From Ricordea florida (Eukaryota; Cnidaria; Anthozoa; Corallimorpharia; Ricordeidae), in assembly GCA_949710005.1 (NCBI GenBank), contig OX453278.1, positions 3,700,001 through 3,764,000 on the forward strand: DNA of 64,000 nucleotides. Direction: 5' to 3'. A model generated the notes under the pieces. The model did not search any database and was not told where the DNA came from. It saw only the letters and a list, made by a program, of their open reading frames with translations. Of the stretch, positions 52,101-64,000 are shown one piece after another. The position numbers were made by a program, and so were the translations under genes. Each line of letters opens with the position of its first letter. Position 1 is the first letter of the stretch.

Positions 52101-55100
52101 ACACTTTTCTACTACATTTATAGCGTAGGGTAAGGCCCAAATTTCATTCTAGATTCCTACGGAAGGTTTTCCATGTAGCAGAGGGTGGCTTTAGGCAAAA
52201 TCTTTCATATTCGTCTCAAAATAAAGACGAACTTGAAAATAAAAGGAAAAATATTTGCAATATGTCAACATGTAGCGATAAATGTGTGAATGCTGTGCTT
52301 CAAGTTTTTCCATGGTTTAAATTTTATTTTCCTTTGTTTTTTTGCTATGATAATGTGGGATAATGAGTTTGAAACAAAGGAAAATAAAATTTAAGCCAAG
52401 GATAAAATTAAACCCCAGCGTGAACGCTTGGCCAAGTCATTCTTCCGCCAGATAATTCCAATCCAGGTATCGCAAAAACGCATGCGACTTAAGGCATAAA
52501 ATGTGTTTTTGAGATTTTATTTCAATGGAGTTGTAAAGTTGAAGGCTTTTGTGCGGGTTTAACGCGTTTTCACAACATTTTCAATAAAACAGAATATCGC
52601 TGTATAGTCTTCTCTCATCTATAACCAAAACTGTTTGCATCATACAAAGGTTGTCTCTTGTCGTCAAAAGGTGAGCGAAATTGGACCAGAAACGTTTTCA
52701 TGCGTTTTTCGTGTCCACGCCCAATCCGCTTGGCAAGAATTTATCTTATTTAACTCTGTTTTGTACTGAATGACTTCTTCGTAATATGTCCGATCAATAA
52801 GAGCGGAAGTTCGTGCATATAAGAAAACTTCAGGCTCTGCGCTTTGTATGCGCCATTAGTTTTATAAAAAAAGAGCTGTTTTTCGAGAGAAAAGTTATTC
52901 TATCTCGCTAGCAAACCATTGATACATTTATCTTTAATGATATTACCTTTTCAATTTTTTTTTGTATTTTTTAAGTTATTGTTATCTTGAACTGTTTAAG
53001 TAAACTTTTAAACCATGACGTATTAGTTATTCATTTTTCATCAACAATTTCGCAACTGTGAGATTTTTCACCAACTATGTAGCTGCGTGTTGTAATTCAA
53101 CAATATTCCATTGCTTTTCGAAGAATGGTATATTTAGGTTGCCGAAATTTTTTTGCCATTTGAGGCTTAACTCTATCTTTGAAAAGAAAAATACCATAGT
53201 GCAATGAATTCTTGGCCATTGCTCGTAGCCAGTTATCGTAAAGAATATAAAAAAGATGTAAGAGGATGTATAATTCTTAGTTTATTTTTCTGGTTTAACC
53301 CGATCTGTTTTTCGTCACTGAATTTTCGATGACCGGTGTCCACCTATATCAGATAGAGATATCCGAACCTTACTTTTTTGGTTTGAATTTCTATGCGAAC
53401 ACGGACGCCATTAATTCATATCATTGTATATAAATATATGAATATATGGATCATATTTTTTGTGTAATATTGTGCTACTAATAACAATTTTAAGCTATAA
53501 GCTAACACAGGAATTTGTTTTACGACAAGACGATCAATCTAGCATTAGTACAGATTGAAAAAATTTTATGAAAAGATAAGATAGAAAAAGATTACAAGGA
53601 GACGGTAATTTCTTAAATTGCTAAGTTCATTTAGTGTCTTAATGTTGTTGTCTGCTGTGCCAATTGTTAAAGATAGATTTCAAATTTGTTTTAGCATTTA
53701 GCATTTTCAAATACTATTCCATCGATTTAAAGTTGGATTGAATTTCAATGTATTTTGCTTAATATATCATTTTCTGAAAGTCAAATTAATATTTTCATCG
53801 TTAAACTGTTTTCGCATTTTCTGATTGTTTTACATATTGAAAGTAATTTAAATCTCCCTTCTTCAGAGTACAGTCACTTTCATGGTGTTGTATTTATATC
53901 TGCGTTTCGCTTAAAAAACTTAAGTCAATAATGGAGCAATAGTGAACATTTAAATGCTTCGTCTCAAATGGCTCCGAAGCCGCTACATAAATTTCAGAAC
54001 AAGTTGCCAAATGTTGCAATATTACCAAAACGCTGAAAACATACAGTGTTCGTAACGTGTCAGCTTTATATGCAATTGATATAATAGTGCATTAAACTTT
54101 TATATGCAATTGATATAATAGTGCATTAAACTTTGCCCCTAATTGCTAAATGCTGTCTTGGAGGAGTAAAGTAGGGCTATTCACTGAGACTTTCATCTCT
54201 TTTTCTCGCTGCGGGAGACACTCAATTTTATCGCCAACTACTAAATATTCCATTAGTTTAAAGAAAATTTAGTTTTCATGTTGATTGCTAAATATAGCTT
54301 AAAATTAAATGTGTTTTCACTGTTAGCTTTTTACCGCTACTTTTTAATATTGGCATTAATATTACTGTTTCAAGGTACTGAGATTTCCAATGAAATGCTA
54401 GTTCTTATTTATTGTATAATAGTAGTAAGAGAATAAAACCTCTGTTGACTTCGATCTTACAACGTCACGGTTTTATTTTGCTATTCGGCTTGCCTCTTTC
54501 GAAAATATATTTCGCTGTTACCAAGGCATTAACACTTTATTTTTTTCTTTTTCAAGGTAGGTTATATGTTCAACTCTTCATTTATCAAACGTTTTTTCAA
54601 ACTGTTTTCGGAAAACCTCATTAACGGAACGTATGGGTTTAAAATGTTCTCTTCTAATAACAAGTTTTCGAAAAGGGTTAACTTCCCCTGTAAAAAACAA
54701 CTTATATTTGCAATTGCGAAGGTTTAGATTGGATTGTCCTGGAATATGTCTCTGATACTCTATCCTTGCGTGAATAGACTCAGTGACTTTTTCTTGTTCA
54801 GTGTCATTGATGTTGCTGGTTTTATAATCTTGAATTTGGGTTTTTCGTGGCGGGAATCTTTTAAATGAACGTAAGGATTCCTTTTAATAAAGATTTTAAT
54901 CTAGCTTTCTTACAAAACCAGGTATATTTGCAGCTGATTCTTCGTAAAATCTTAAAGCTGCCAATTTTAGTCGCTTAAAACTCTGCATTACATAGTTTGC
55001 TGCATTCGTGTGTGTACGCAATAACTGATGATTTTTGGTTTTATAGTTGATTTGATGTTATGACTGGTTTGTATTGAAACCATTGGATTAACGGAGTCAA

Positions 55101-56412
55101 CAAATCTACGAGTAGTATACATTATTTCATAACCAGTCTTGCAAAGGCTATCTTGAAAATTTTTCGCCAAGGTTTTTGCATCACTTTGTACTTGAATTAG
55201 TAGGAAAATTAATTAAGACCAGCATGCATGGAGACGCCATGTTGCTATCCTTCGTAGGGACATCAATATAACTGGCAAAAACTACTTGAGAAAACATCTG
55301 GTGTTGATTTCTAGGCGACAGACATTTGTCATTTCTTCAGCATAGTAAATATTTTCAAAAGACCTTTTTATAGATAGACTGTGTAGGTAGACGCAAGCAA
55401 AACTTGTTACCGCCTGGCAGCTTGCAAGACTATCATTTTGAGAGTACGTAAAATTACAATTTAGACATTCAAATGCACTTTGTTTGCAAGTAAAAAAGCT
55501 ATAAACCTATAGCAGAGGAATATATCTGATGCTTTTGAAAAGAGGGTAAAGATTGTCACTTCTTTTGTTTGCCACCTGAGGGTCATTCCACTATGAAATG
55601 TAAAAAAATTGAAATAAGATGTAAGTGCTCTCTCTTAGAAAATGGTTTTGTCGGATGCGAACCAGCAATTCGGCACATTAAAGATGTGGAGCGTTTTTAT
55701 AAAAAAAAAAATTGTTAAAGAAAAACTTCACCAACTTAAAAGCAAAGTAACTTCAGTTTTTGTTCTTTGTGGTAATGTTTCTTTCAGCATGTCAAGGTAA
55801 CAAAACAGCTTCTTTCTTTAATGGATGTTAGTCCCTCCAACTGTAACTGTAAACGATGCTTGAAGCTCTCAAGTCTTAAAGGTCCTGAGCCAAAACCTTC
55901 CAGCTTTCAACGATTAAGGAATTATTTTAAAGTAACAAATATATCCTGAATTGAAAATTTTCAATTCAAGGAAATAACAATTTTTACGCTGGCAATAAAT
56001 CCAAAATTTTACGTTGTATTAAAAAAACAACCAGCATTTCAATGACAAAATTCTTGCCTCTGTCTTTAAGACCACGCCATGTTATGGTTATTGCATTTGT
56101 GTTGAACATAATCCAGTATTTTAGAGGACAGAACTCTCGTTTCTGTCTTTGATTTTTTTTCTCTTAAACCATTTGAGAGGACCCTATGTTTTGGTTTTTG
56201 CGTTTCCAAAAAAATAATGATAGGCCCGCATCGCGTACATGTGTGGCTTACTAGACCACGCTACAGGATCTCGACTCTCGTGGACAAATAAATATGTAAA
56301 TCCGATCGTGCCATAATGTAGCTTCACACCTCGTGTAAGCCACACAAGAACTTATTATTTAAAATCTACAGTTGCTTCGGTTCACTGATTCCGGTCTATC
56401 ACAGCTTTTCAT
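49191..56412. other. Gene-free A/T-rich stretch
   Basis: No exon with splice support and no motif-bearing frame was recognised. Small structures seen are an inverted repeat at 52316-52400 (TTTAAATTTTATTTTCCTTTG and its complement) and a 34-bp tandem duplication at 54067-54132 (TATATGCAATTGATATAATA). The interval is consistent with a long intron or intergenic DNA. Confidence 0.5.
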
Positions 56413-56415
56413 TTA

Positions 56416-56719
56416 GGGACGGACCATTAGAAAAGTGATTGGGGGGGGGGGGGGGGGGTGGGGAATTTTCAGCTTGCACGAATTTTCTTTTTCGCTCACT
56501 GCTTGTGGAGGAATTTTTTTTTCAGGTGAACCCCTCTGCACGAATTTTTTTTCACTACGTGTGGAAAAAGTCACAATTGGACCTTCCTTCTGCATGATTT
56601 TTTTTTACCTTCTTCTTTGCATGAATTTTTTCTTGGCATTTTCCCTTGCATGAATTCTTTTTGTTTTTTTGCCCACCCCCCCCCCCCACCCCCTCATCAC
56701 TTTTCTAATGGTCCGTCCC
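56416..56719. mobile_element. PIF/Harbinger-like MITE, copy 2
   Basis: Same ends as copy 1, flanked by a perfect TTA duplication (56413-56415 and 56720-56722). It has long poly-G and poly-C tracts inside the TIRs and TGCAYGAATTTTTTT repeats in between. Confidence 0.92.
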
Positions 56720-57029
56720 TTATTTAGTTGTGAATCTCCTGACCCAGTGTCCTTTTGCATTCTTACTCACCCTGCTATCACTTTGATCTTAGCGCACTAA
56801 AGTTGGCCTCCCTCTGTGCAAAACTTGCAAGAATGCCAAACAAGCATGACGTAGTACAAGGCTTTATCGTTATGGTAGTTCTTGCGGGTTTAAGTGACAG
56901 GATTTATGGTTACTTATCCAGGTAAGCGCTAGTTATACTGTCTCTTATTATATGGCAGGTTTGCGGGAGCGGGCAAAATACGGCCAATCCTAAGTTGATT
57001 GGCTACCTGACCGGCCAAGATTGGAATGT

Positions 57030-57540
57030 GTTTGGATACCTGAGAAAATTCCACTCCTTTTGCACCTCTTAATTCTCCTACTTAAGAACATTTTTAGAGA
57101 AGCTTTATCTAACAATCGATACTTGTGTTTCATCGCATATCAGATGCATCGAATTTCGCCAAAAATACTCCGCGGCGCTTCTTATTTTCAGCTCCCTTCT
57201 CGGTGTTTGATATGTGATGAAACACTGCATCTCGTGTTTGATACATTACTTGAGATGCCGAGGTCGGGGGTAATAATTCCGCTGAAGCACGTTCTTTTTG
57301 TAACGCTAAATCGCAATTGCTAAATATCAAACGCGAGATACAGTGTTTCATCACATATCAAACACCGAGAAGAGAGCTGAAAATACAACGCGCAGTGAAG
57401 TATTCTTTGCGAAAGTCGAGGTGTTTGATATGTGATGGGACACGTGTATCGAGTGTTTGATATGGCTTCTCAAATGAAATTATCTAGAAGGAGAAATTAG
57501 CAACACAAAAACCAGCCGTGTTTCATCAGATATCCAAACA
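57030..57540. mobile_element. Complex fold-back element
   Basis: An inner inverted repeat of about 63 bp (57183-57245 against 57325-57388) contains CGGTGTTTGATATGTGATGA, and the same GTGTTTGATATGTGATG word recurs at 57421. An outer pair (TGTGTTTGGATACCTGA near 57029 and TCAGATATCCAAACACG near 57527) suggests element ends. It lies just before the first well-supported receptor exon. Confidence 0.65.
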
Positions 57541-57702
57541 CGTCACGGTGCCTGATTTTCTTTGTCTTTCCCTTCTACATTATTAGTGCGTTTGAGAATT
57601 ACGTTTCCAAACGCAGTGCTATTGTATGATTTATGTCTGGTATACTCAACTGTATTGCTAATAATTTTCGCCTCACCACTGTGTTGTTTATTTTCTTTTT
57701 AG

Positions 57703-60700
57703 TCGAAACATGTCTCTGCGGGCATATACAAACTCCACTCTGCTGTTACATACACTGTTGCAGGATTACGACAGAAGAATAAGGCCAGGAGTTAAAGGTA
57801 TATGAGATAGGTTTGCTTTATGGGCTTGTTGTGACAGCGTATATTGTGGAAATTTACTGAGATGAGTTTAAAGGCTTGCAGAAATACAAATCTGCAGTGT
57901 TTAGGATTCAATTGAAATGTTACATAGGGTGTATAGCGCTGTAACCATTCCCATATCCACCTACCTGTTTGAGTCTGATATAAGACCAGTAGAGACTGGA
58001 TATCTTGTTTTCTGGGAAGCAGAATAATAGGTTGCATTTTAAAAGAAATTACATCACCAATGGTTTTTTTTTATCTCGGGTGAGATCGATTTTTCACGAC
58101 ATACTGGCTGGAAAATTTGCAAATTAGTTACGAAATAGTTGCCTCCGCCTTGAGCGTCCCAAATTGTAATGACTCTCCTCTGTAGGTTCTCCAGCCGAAG
58201 TTCGAGTTGACATGTATGTTGCAAATATCTGGGCCATGGAGGAAGTGAAGATGGTAAGGCAATTGCAATGTGTTTACATGGCTTTCAGAGATTGTCAGTA
58301 AAACTGACAGAGTTTTCAGATTTTAATTTTATTCAAGTTGATGTCAACAAAGCAAGTATCTCTGGCCGATCACAACAGATGGATGCAGTCAAACGAACCA
58401 ATCAAGAGCAATGACACGAGGCGCTGGAAAAAGCGCACGAGTTAGTGACGATTGGTTTAGTTAACTCTGATTGGTTTGCGAACGTGGCCCTTTAATGTTT
58501 TAGCCAATCACCCACAATCAATGGCGCAAGTATCGAGAATAGAATTAAAAACCTATCCAGGGCAATAACATTGTGTCTCATCGGTAGAAAATAAAACCTT
58601 GAGCTCTGTGCCACTGCTTTAGATTGGGACAGGCGTTTAGCATGCAAAGCGATCTCACCTCGTTGCTAAGTAGTGGCCAAATAAACGATTTTCTTGATGT
58701 GCACTAATATTCTGTGTGTATAGGAGTGTTATTGTAAACTCGCATCTTGATTTGAGAATGAATAATAAGTTATATTTCGTGACGTTTCGTTACGTTAAGT
58801 GATGCTATCCTATCATCTTTTCCCTTTACAGGATTTTACCATTGACATCTACCTCCGTCAGTACTGGAGAGACGAGCGCTTGGCGTACGCTCACTTAACA
58901 ACTGATCCGCTTCTAACGCTAAGCAGCGACATTAACAAACAAATCTGGATCCCGAGTACTTATTTCCTAAGGACTAAAAGGGCGTATTTTCATGATGTCA
59001 CTACTGAAAATTACCTTCTCCAGATACGGCCAAATGGAAGCATCTTTTATAGTATACGGTGCGTCAACATTTCTCTTCTTTATCTGTTGTTTATGATTCA
59101 CCTTTTCTGTGGTTTTTTTTTCTTGTCACGTTGTTTTTCAATCTAACATTGATGGTTTTAAATTAACATTTAACCATCTTTTTACAGGCTCACCATAACT
59201 ACCTCATGTAAGCTAGATTTGCGTCGCTTTCCTCACGATACTCAGATGTGTACGTTGGCACTGGAAAGTTGTAAGTAATTTCTACAGCCTCTAACATCAT
59301 ACTATGTGATGCACGGGTGACTCTGTGATTGACCAGCATCCCATCCAGGGTGGAGTAACAATACTCCCAGGTGCTTCATGTTACTGAACCCAGGATAAGC
59401 TGGGCCTCCTGTGGCACCAGTGGGTCTCCTGTGGCACCTGCGATGTGGTGCACGGGTGACTCTGTGATTCACTAGCATCCATCAAGGGGGAGTTCGGGAT
59501 GGTTGAAGGGGGAGTAACAATACTCCCAGTGATTTATTCTTCTGTAACTGGGATAAGCCGCCGTCTCGTGGGCCTCGTGTCTCGTGTGCTCCTTTACCAA
59601 ACATCGTACGGCTATGTGTTCACGCAAACAAAGTTATTTACTTCACAAAATTAGCCAAGCAAGATGAAATTCATCTTTACAGCGTCTCAGTATTGAATTG
59701 GGAAACTCTTACACTGCAAATGGGCGTGAAAATTCCCAACGTTAATCAACAAGAATGTCAATCAAACAGGTTTCCTTTGTTGTATCAAGAAATGTCCCAC
59801 AAATTTAGTTTTTCTGATTTTGCAGATGGTTACCAGACAACGGATGTTTGGTATGCGTGGAATCCCAGAGACGACAACACATCCGCTATTTATGTCAACA
59901 AGGAAGTCGAGCTTCCTCAGTTTGAACTTGTTGGTGTTGAAAAGGCGTCATTAATTAATAAGTATAACATAGGTAAGAAGAATACTGGCGCAGGTTTCCC
60001 AGCCAAACAATGATGAATTTTTATTTTCATCGTTCGAATAGGTTACGGGCTTCCATTTTTTGCATATTTTCAAGTTAATTCGCTTATTACCAGGCAAAAG
60101 TGATAACGATAACGATAGCGGTAACAATAACGGTAACGGTAACAATAACGATAACGGTAACGGTAACAATAACGGTAACGGTAACAATAACGATAACCTT
60201 AACGGTAACGCTAACGCTGACGGTAAAGATAAGCATAACGATAAGGATAATGATAAACCCAAAATTTAAACAGTTGTAATGATATCAATTTTTTTTTCAA
60301 CTTTCCAAAACAGCAATCATACTGGGTTTAAAACACATAATACACGCTGCATCAAATATAAATGGAATAAGTGAGTGAGCAAAAATAGAAGTAGGCTGAG
60401 AAAAGTTTTGAAAGATTTGGAGAAACCGTTTTAATTATGTCCTTGTTGTCCAATTTAGGTAACCACTCCTCCTTGATAGCCAATTTCAGAATGAAGCGTC
60501 GGATTGGCTACTTTTTGATTGACACGTACGTCCCTTCCACCATCATTGTCATCATTAGTTGGATTTCGTTCTGGATCAATCCTGACACTGCGCCTGCGCG
60601 AGTGGCTCTAGGAATTACCACAGTGCTTACCATGACCACACTCATTTCTAGTGCGCGCGCATCGCTACCGAAAGTGAGCTACGTAAAAGCAATAGACTGG

Positions 60701-61701
60701 TACCTACTACTGTGCCTCATCTTTGTGTTTGGTTCTATATTGGAGTACACGTTTGTCGCTTACATGATCACCATACGGACAAGAAACAAACGAAAGACGC
60801 TATTAGATGGGGAGTGGAGTACTTCCTCCAAGGTGAGCTCGTCCTGTTAATATCATCTATAAACTGTACCAGGGGCTCCTGACTTTACTGTGGTACTGTT
60901 TGTTTTACTATACAGTGTGGTTCTAACTTTTTCATTTGTGGATCAAACCATGCAGTGTGACCATTCTTTGTAAAGCTACTGAACAGTACTGTACTGTGGT
61001 ACTGTTTGTTTTACTATACAGTGTGGTTCTAACTTTTTCATTTGTGGATCAAACCATGCAGTGTGATCATTCTTTGTAAAGCTACTGAACAGTACTGTAC
61101 TGTGGTACTGTTTGTTTTACTATACAGTGTGGTTCTAACTTTTTCATTTGTGGATCAAACCATGCAGTGTGACCATTCTTTGGAAAGCTACTGAACAGTA
61201 CTGTACTGTGGTACTGTTTGTTTTACCATACAGTGTGGTTCTAACTTTTTCATCTGTGGATCAAACCATGCAGTGTGACAATTCTTTGGAAAGCTACTGA
61301 ACAGTACTGTACTATGATACTGTTTGTTTCCCATTCAATGTGGTTCTAACTTTATCTTCTGTGATTATGACTCCATGTGTGATCTATTCTCTGGTCTCTC
61401 CCATCTAACTAAATCATACCTGACCATATTTTCGGTTGCTATGCAGGAGGATAAGACGGAGCTGCTCTCCGTATTTGAACCAAAGTGTTCTCCGAGAAGA
61501 GGAAACGTCCTGAAGCGGGTGTTTGGCCCCCCTGAGACCGAGGCGTTGTCTCCAGAGGATTCAATCACGCCCAAACAAGCCAATCAAGTGTGGCACTTGA
61601 TAAGCGACCCCCTGTCAATCGACAGGTGCTCCCGAGTTGGCTTTCCATTGGCGTTTTTTGCATTTAACTGTATCTATTGGCTCGTGTTTGGGAAAGTGTG
61701 A
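57703..61701 (+). CDS. Cys-loop ligand-gated anion channel (glycine/GABA-A receptor class)
   Basis: Pentameric ligand-gated chloride channel subunit of the plasma membrane. Exons: 57703-57797, 58186-58253, 58832-59058, 59188-59270, 59826-59972, 60459-60832 and 61447-61701 (TGA). All have GT/AG borders and matching phases. The ATG at 57710 gives 413 residues, but a signal-peptide exon upstream is expected because the mature N terminus starts here ([20 protein letters not shown]). Visible are [18 protein letters not shown] and the Cys-loop, C135 to C149 (13 residues between). M1 spans about 222-244. M2 reads [16 protein letters not shown] with the Pro-Ala-Arg anion-selectivity signature. KVSYVKAID follows as in glycine receptors, then M3, and M4 ends in [10 protein letters not shown]. 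The ligand cannot be read off. Introns carry a SINE, a hexanucleotide array and the 106-bp satellite. Frame intact. Confidence 0.94.
59290..59560 (+). mobile_element. SINE-family copy in the receptor intron (dimeric)
   Basis: Contains the GCACGGGTGACTCTGTGATT and ATCCAGGGTGGAGTAACAAT blocks twice, in opposite orientation to the copy at 62200-62535. The tRNA-like head is missing, so it is a fragment. Confidence 0.7.
60098..60260. repeat. (AACGGT/AACGAT)n hexanucleotide array
   Basis: About 26 units of AACGGT, AACAAT and AACGAT variants in the intron between receptor exons 5 and 6. Confidence 0.93.
60886..61350. repeat. 106-bp satellite array B (4-5 copies)
   Basis: Units begin GAACAGTACTGTAC at 60981, 61087, 61193 and 61299, with an exact 106-bp period plus a partial first unit. 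They are nearly identical to each other and the same family as array A at 23076-23605. The array lies in the last intron of the receptor gene. Confidence 0.94.
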
Positions 61702-62091
61702 ACTCCTCGATTTGCCAATGTGCCTGGTATGACAACACAGGGAAACTCAGGCAATAGTCCTGTTAAACGATGTGATTCAATGATCACACAACAGAAGGAA
61801 CATCAGCGAACGTTTCAAGCTGCTTGCGAACGTTCAACGAGCTTTGTACTTTACATGAATACTTCCTGTTTCAAACCACTGTTTTGCTGGACAATCAGTG
61901 CATTATACGCAAAGTAAAAGTATATAACATACTGATCCTGAAGATCGAGAGTGGTATTTGTTTTATAATACTAAGAATGAGATGGAAAGATATAAATATA
62001 TTACAGGGAACTTGACTTCATTACGTTCTAGGATCTCACAAAGTGAATTTACAATAATTGGTAACTGCTTAAGGCCGAGTACGATTTGAAG

Positions 62092-62097
62092 AATAAA
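62092..62097 (+). terminator. Polyadenylation signal AATAAA
   Basis: AATAAA 390 bp after the receptor stop codon; a plausible 3' end for the transcript. Confidence 0.5.
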
Positions 62098-62199
62098 ACT
62101 CTATGATCCAGTGTCAAATTCTCCCTTCGATTCACAAACAAATATAGGGTAAATTGGAAGGGGAATTGACCGGTCGATCACTGGGGGCTTTATTCCACA

Positions 62200-62535
62200 C
62201 ACGGCCGGCGCTTATCCCGGTTTCAGTAGCATGAAGCACTGGAAGTATTGTTACTCCCCCCTGGATGGGATGCTAGTCAATCACAGAGTCACCCGTGCAC
62301 CACATGGCAGGTGTCACAGGAGACCTGCTGGTGCCACAGGAGGCCCAGCTTAACCCGGTTTCAGTAGCATGAAGCATCTGGGGGTATCGTTACTCCACCC
62401 TGGATGGGAGGCTAGTTACCCCAAGCATTATATCGCCGGCACCATTAATTTTATACACCTTGTGTTAGGAAACAACATAGTGCCATCACCAGGGCTCGAA
62501 CTCTGGACCTTGTACTCTGAAGTCCGAAACGCTAA
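62200..62535 (-). mobile_element. tRNA-derived SINE, dimeric body
   Basis: On the minus strand the B box GTTCGAGCC (62493-62501) is intact, followed by a body in which the TGAAGCAYCTGG...GTTACTCC...CTGGATGGG segment occurs twice. The tRNA-like head is cut by the Harbinger-like MITE at 62536. Confidence 0.75.
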
Positions 62536-62844
62536 GGGACGGACCATTAGAAAAGTGATGGGGGGGGGGGGGGGGGGTGGGGGTAGGGAAAAAAAAAACA
62601 AAAAAAAATTCATGCAAGGCAAAATGCCAAAAAAAAAAACTCATGCAAAGAAGAAGGTAAAAAAAAAATTCATGCAGAAGGAAGGTCCAATTGTGACTTT
62701 TTCACACGTAGTAAAAAATATTCGTGCAGAGAGGTTCACCTGAAAAAAAAAATTCCTGCAAAAGCAGTGAGCGAAAAAAAAAATTCGTGCCAGCTGAAAA
62801 TTCCCCACCCCCCCCCCCCCATCACTTTTCTAATGGTCCGTCCC
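62536..62844. mobile_element. PIF/Harbinger-like MITE, copy 3 (inverted)
   Basis: Same TIRs as the copies at 39263 and 56416, flanked by a perfect TAA duplication (62533-62535 and 62845-62847). The interior is in reverse orientation. Inserted into the head of the SINE, so it is younger than that SINE. Confidence 0.93.
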
Positions 62845-62847
62845 TAA

Positions 62848-64000
62848 CCACAACAGTACCGTGTCTTCCAAGTGTACGATGTTTTAAACCATGCTCTTAT
62901 TACGTGGCTTAAACGACCTTAATACCAGCACAGCTGAACATCATTTATTACGCATTTCTCCACAGATTGTTCTGGAAGGTCGTGTTTAATTGGAATCGAC
63001 ATTTTTTGTTGGTTGAATTGGTTGGGATGTTTCGTTTATTTACCGCAATTTTTGAAGAGTTCTGTACGGTCGCCTTTCCTCTGTCTTTGGGTGACGTCAC
63101 TTGTGCAATAATGATTGGTTTCTGTTACGATTGACATCATATTTCCAAATTTGTTCTGTATTTAGTGACTATGAAGACAATTGAAAACCAGGAATTATTA
63201 CTTGGCTATCCCCATGGGGGTCGAGTTTTAAATTGCGTCGGATTTGTTTTTTTGAAAAGGTGTGCGCAAGGGGTAAACTTAGTCTCTGTTTAAAAGGTGC
63301 CTAACAAAGTAATTCGGGGAGGGGACGGCAGACCACCCCCCACCCCCTTAGTATGGTCCGTCCTTGATTGCATTTGATGCAAAATGTGTTTTTGTTTAGT
63401 AATAAGCAGTTAAATACTTGCGTTACGATGATGGTCGATTACTAGGAAACGTTCAACGGTCTAAACCTAGCTAAGTATCATGTTTACAAGTGTAGTTATT
63501 GTTTTCAAAGTCTACAACAATCGCAACGCTTGTAGAAGTTTATATTGCGTTGGCCCCAAGTGAAACATGCTGTGTTGTGAACTTGATATAAATGCCACTG
63601 TTCATACGAGTAGACTCAAATACCATCAAGTTTATTGACTTTCACGGGAAATAACAATTACATCGATATATTGCGAGAGTCGCACTTAACTACTCTTTTG
63701 AAATCACAGAAAGTTTTATGTATCTGAAATGCGCTTGTTTAGTACGTGGTCTGATCAAACAATGAACTGAATAAGCATTTTATGACGCTATTAAGGGACT
63801 TAATGACCGCCTTAAAAGAATTTTCTCATACAATACATCATGACAGCAGTTTATTGAGACGTCAATGAGCTGCGAAGATTAACGAGACAACTATTTTCGT
63901 ACGCGTTCGGAAGGTCTATGTAAATTTATGCTCATCTGTATAATTGACTCATATACAGAAAATATGCTCTTATCAATTGTATATTGACATTAGACTTTAA
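62848..64000. other. Gene-free right end of the window
   Basis: No gene recognised. GGGGACGG near 63321 and ATGGTCCGTCC near 63353 look like a short, decayed relic of the Harbinger-like MITE. Confidence 0.45.

Noticed and set aside
59951-60262. Leu/Ser/Pro-rich minus-strand frame and Asn/Gly-rich plus-strand frame
   Set aside because: Both are translations of the intronic hexanucleotide array.
63321-63364. Fourth Harbinger-like MITE copy
   Set aside because: Only about 10 bp at each side resemble the TIR and the interior is missing. Too short to call an element.

Overview
The window is eukaryotic nuclear DNA: split genes with GT/AG introns, AATAAA signals, LINEs, LTR and Penelope-like retroelements, and many MITEs. 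The Cys-loop receptor, the intronless rhodopsin-type GPCR and the mix of elements suggest an anthozoan cnidarian, most likely a scleractinian coral. This is inferred from gene and repeat style; no species-specific marker was seen.

Layout. 1-4.6 kb is a nest of retroelements: the 3' part of a Ty3/gypsy element with its 3' LTR sits inside a decayed LINE, whose 3' UTR is in turn split by a palindrome and a MITE; a Penelope-like GIY-YIG relic and a tRNA-derived SINE follow. 4.9-10.3 kb has no recognisable gene. 10.4-11.3 kb is an intact intronless class A GPCR with a duplicated 3' tail. 12.56-22.4 kb is the most unusual block: a decayed, spliced transposase-like gene containing ankyrin repeats (+) converges on a broken RecQ-type helicase (-). 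The pair resembles a helicase-bearing Academ-like DNA transposon. It is interrupted by a 1.7-kb fold-back transposon, which itself holds a solo LTR. 23.1-23.6 kb is a 106-bp satellite. 25.5-28.3 kb is a second LINE. 29-35 kb is rich in fold-back and inverted-repeat elements around three terminal exons of an unrecognised gene. 36-38.8 kb has two inverted copies of a zinc-ribbon exon, a Lys/Arg-coding minisatellite and an intact TENA/heme-oxygenase-like gene. 39-44.6 kb holds MITEs, a degenerate tandem array and a third LINE. 44.6-57.0 kb has little except a SINE and small repeats. 57.7-61.7 kb is a seven-exon anion-type Cys-loop receptor of the glycine/GABA-A class.

The host genes that look functional are the GPCR, the TENA-like protein, the Cys-loop channel and perhaps the three-exon orphan. 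They show no operon-like relationship. Most of the rest is mobile DNA in nested layers, and the target-site duplications give relative ages. All calls come from reading the sequence; no database search or alignment program was run.
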